A DNA stretch of 30,084 bases. Origin: an uncultured Acetatifactor sp. (GTDB taxonomy: Bacteria; Bacillota; Clostridia; Lachnospirales; Lachnospiraceae). The notes below the pieces were generated by a model. It was not told the origin of the DNA. It saw only the letters and a program-made list of their open reading frames with translations, and ran no database searches. Numbering within the stretch: position 1 is the stretch's first letter; every line of letters starts with the position of its first letter. Where the stretch lies: positions 29,850-59,933 of the forward strand of contig NZ_CAJUCP010000030.1 in the NCBI RefSeq assembly GCF_910585425.1, read 5' to 3'. Made by a program: the position numbers and the translations under genes. Positions 29,896 through 30,084 of the stretch are shown here, one piece after another.

Positions 29896-30084
29896 TGGGA
29901 CGAAGAGGAAGATTTTTAGTGACGCTGTGGACCTTCTGGCGGGGGCGGAAGAGGTTTCTGCTCCGGAGAACGGGATGAGGATGCTGCCCATTGACAGTAT
30001 CCGTCCGTTCCGGAAGCATCCTTTCCGGCTGTATGAGGGGGAGCGTCTGGAGGATATGGTGGAGAGCATTAAGGAGCATGGGGT
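29885..30084 (+). CDS. parB: ParB-like partition protein, partial (cut by the right edge)
   Basis: The first 66 residues are visible. A basic start (MKANGTKRKIF) and a linker are followed by the opening of a ParB N-terminal nuclease-like domain: MLPIDSIRPFRKHPFRLYEGERLEDMVESIKEHG, the stretch preceding the usual arginine-rich CTP-binding box. The gene overlaps parA by 11 bp on the plus strand and continues beyond the window. It probably recognises a parS-like centromere of the element; none is identifiable here. Confidence 0.88.
   Translation, partial: MKANGTKRKIFSDAVDLLAGAEEVSAPENGMRMLPIDSIRPFRKHPFRLYEGERLEDMVESIKEHG

Larger units (their letters stand above)
28280..30084 (+). mobile_element. 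probable left end of an integrative element, continuing past the window
   Basis: Homology of the Fic gene ends at about 28280. Beyond it come a hairpin, about 440 bp without a clear gene, then SymE-like, parA and parB genes, a set common near the ends of integrative and conjugative elements of Firmicutes. The integrase and right end are not in the window, so the class cannot be decided and the exact junction is approximate. Confidence 0.55.

Overview
The window looks like chromosome from a spore-forming, GC-rich member of the Lachnospiraceae (Clostridia). The reasons are spoVAD and spoVAE germination genes, strong AGGAGG ribosome binding sites, TTGACA/TATAAT-type promoters, a BceRS-BceAB-type module, a SigV/RsiV-type pair and many family-typical hypothetical genes. 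Most genes are visibly GC-rich; one nuclease gene (17819-18796) is strikingly AT-rich, and the right end looks like the edge of an integrated mobile element. The species cannot be named from the sequence alone.

Layout. 1-92: a 37-bp tandem repeat that runs off the left edge. 194-5244 (+): trpS, a long hairpin leader, spoVAD, a zinc-ribbon protein with a consensus promoter, a small hypothetical, ridA overlapping a shikimate-kinase gene, a terminator, then spoVAE. 5263-6868: a hypothetical gene (-) and a degV gene (+) fired from back-to-back promoters with operator-like palindromes. 6948-10475 (all -): DUF1294 protein, RsiV-like anti-sigma factor, ECF sigma factor, argG and a 60-residue protein. 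10624-14926 (+): an operon led by a YtrA-type GntR regulator under a perfect 23-bp inverted repeat, followed by two unequal membrane proteins, an ABC ATPase and a 517-residue exported protein of unknown function. 15075-17740 (+): cardiolipin synthase with an in-frame 12-bp repeat array, and a DMT/EamA transporter. 17819-18796 (+): YhcG/DUF1016-type PDDEXK nuclease. 18893-24119 (-): response regulator, intramembrane-sensing kinase, ABC ATPase and FtsX-type permease, in that transcriptional order, the last carrying a 33-bp in-frame repeat array. 24331-26388 (-): a soluble methyl-accepting signalling protein downstream of a FIST-domain protein. 26633-27691 (+): argC behind a pair of ARG-box-like sites. 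27742-28425 (+): a Fic gene that loses homology inside its catalytic motif. 28280-30084: apparent left end of an integrative element with SymE-like, ParA and ParB genes.

How the genes work together. Four envelope-oriented modules lie in about 17 kb: SigV/RsiV (lysozyme-type stress), the GntR-ABC-exported-protein operon, cardiolipin synthase, and BceRS-BceAB (peptide antibiotic sensing and detoxification). argC and argG belong to arginine biosynthesis but lie apart in separate transcription units. The least described parts are the GntR-ABC-exported-protein operon with its tandem operator, the FIST plus soluble MCP pair, and the Fic gene broken by a mobile-element junction. Function calls come from motifs read by eye; no database search was run.
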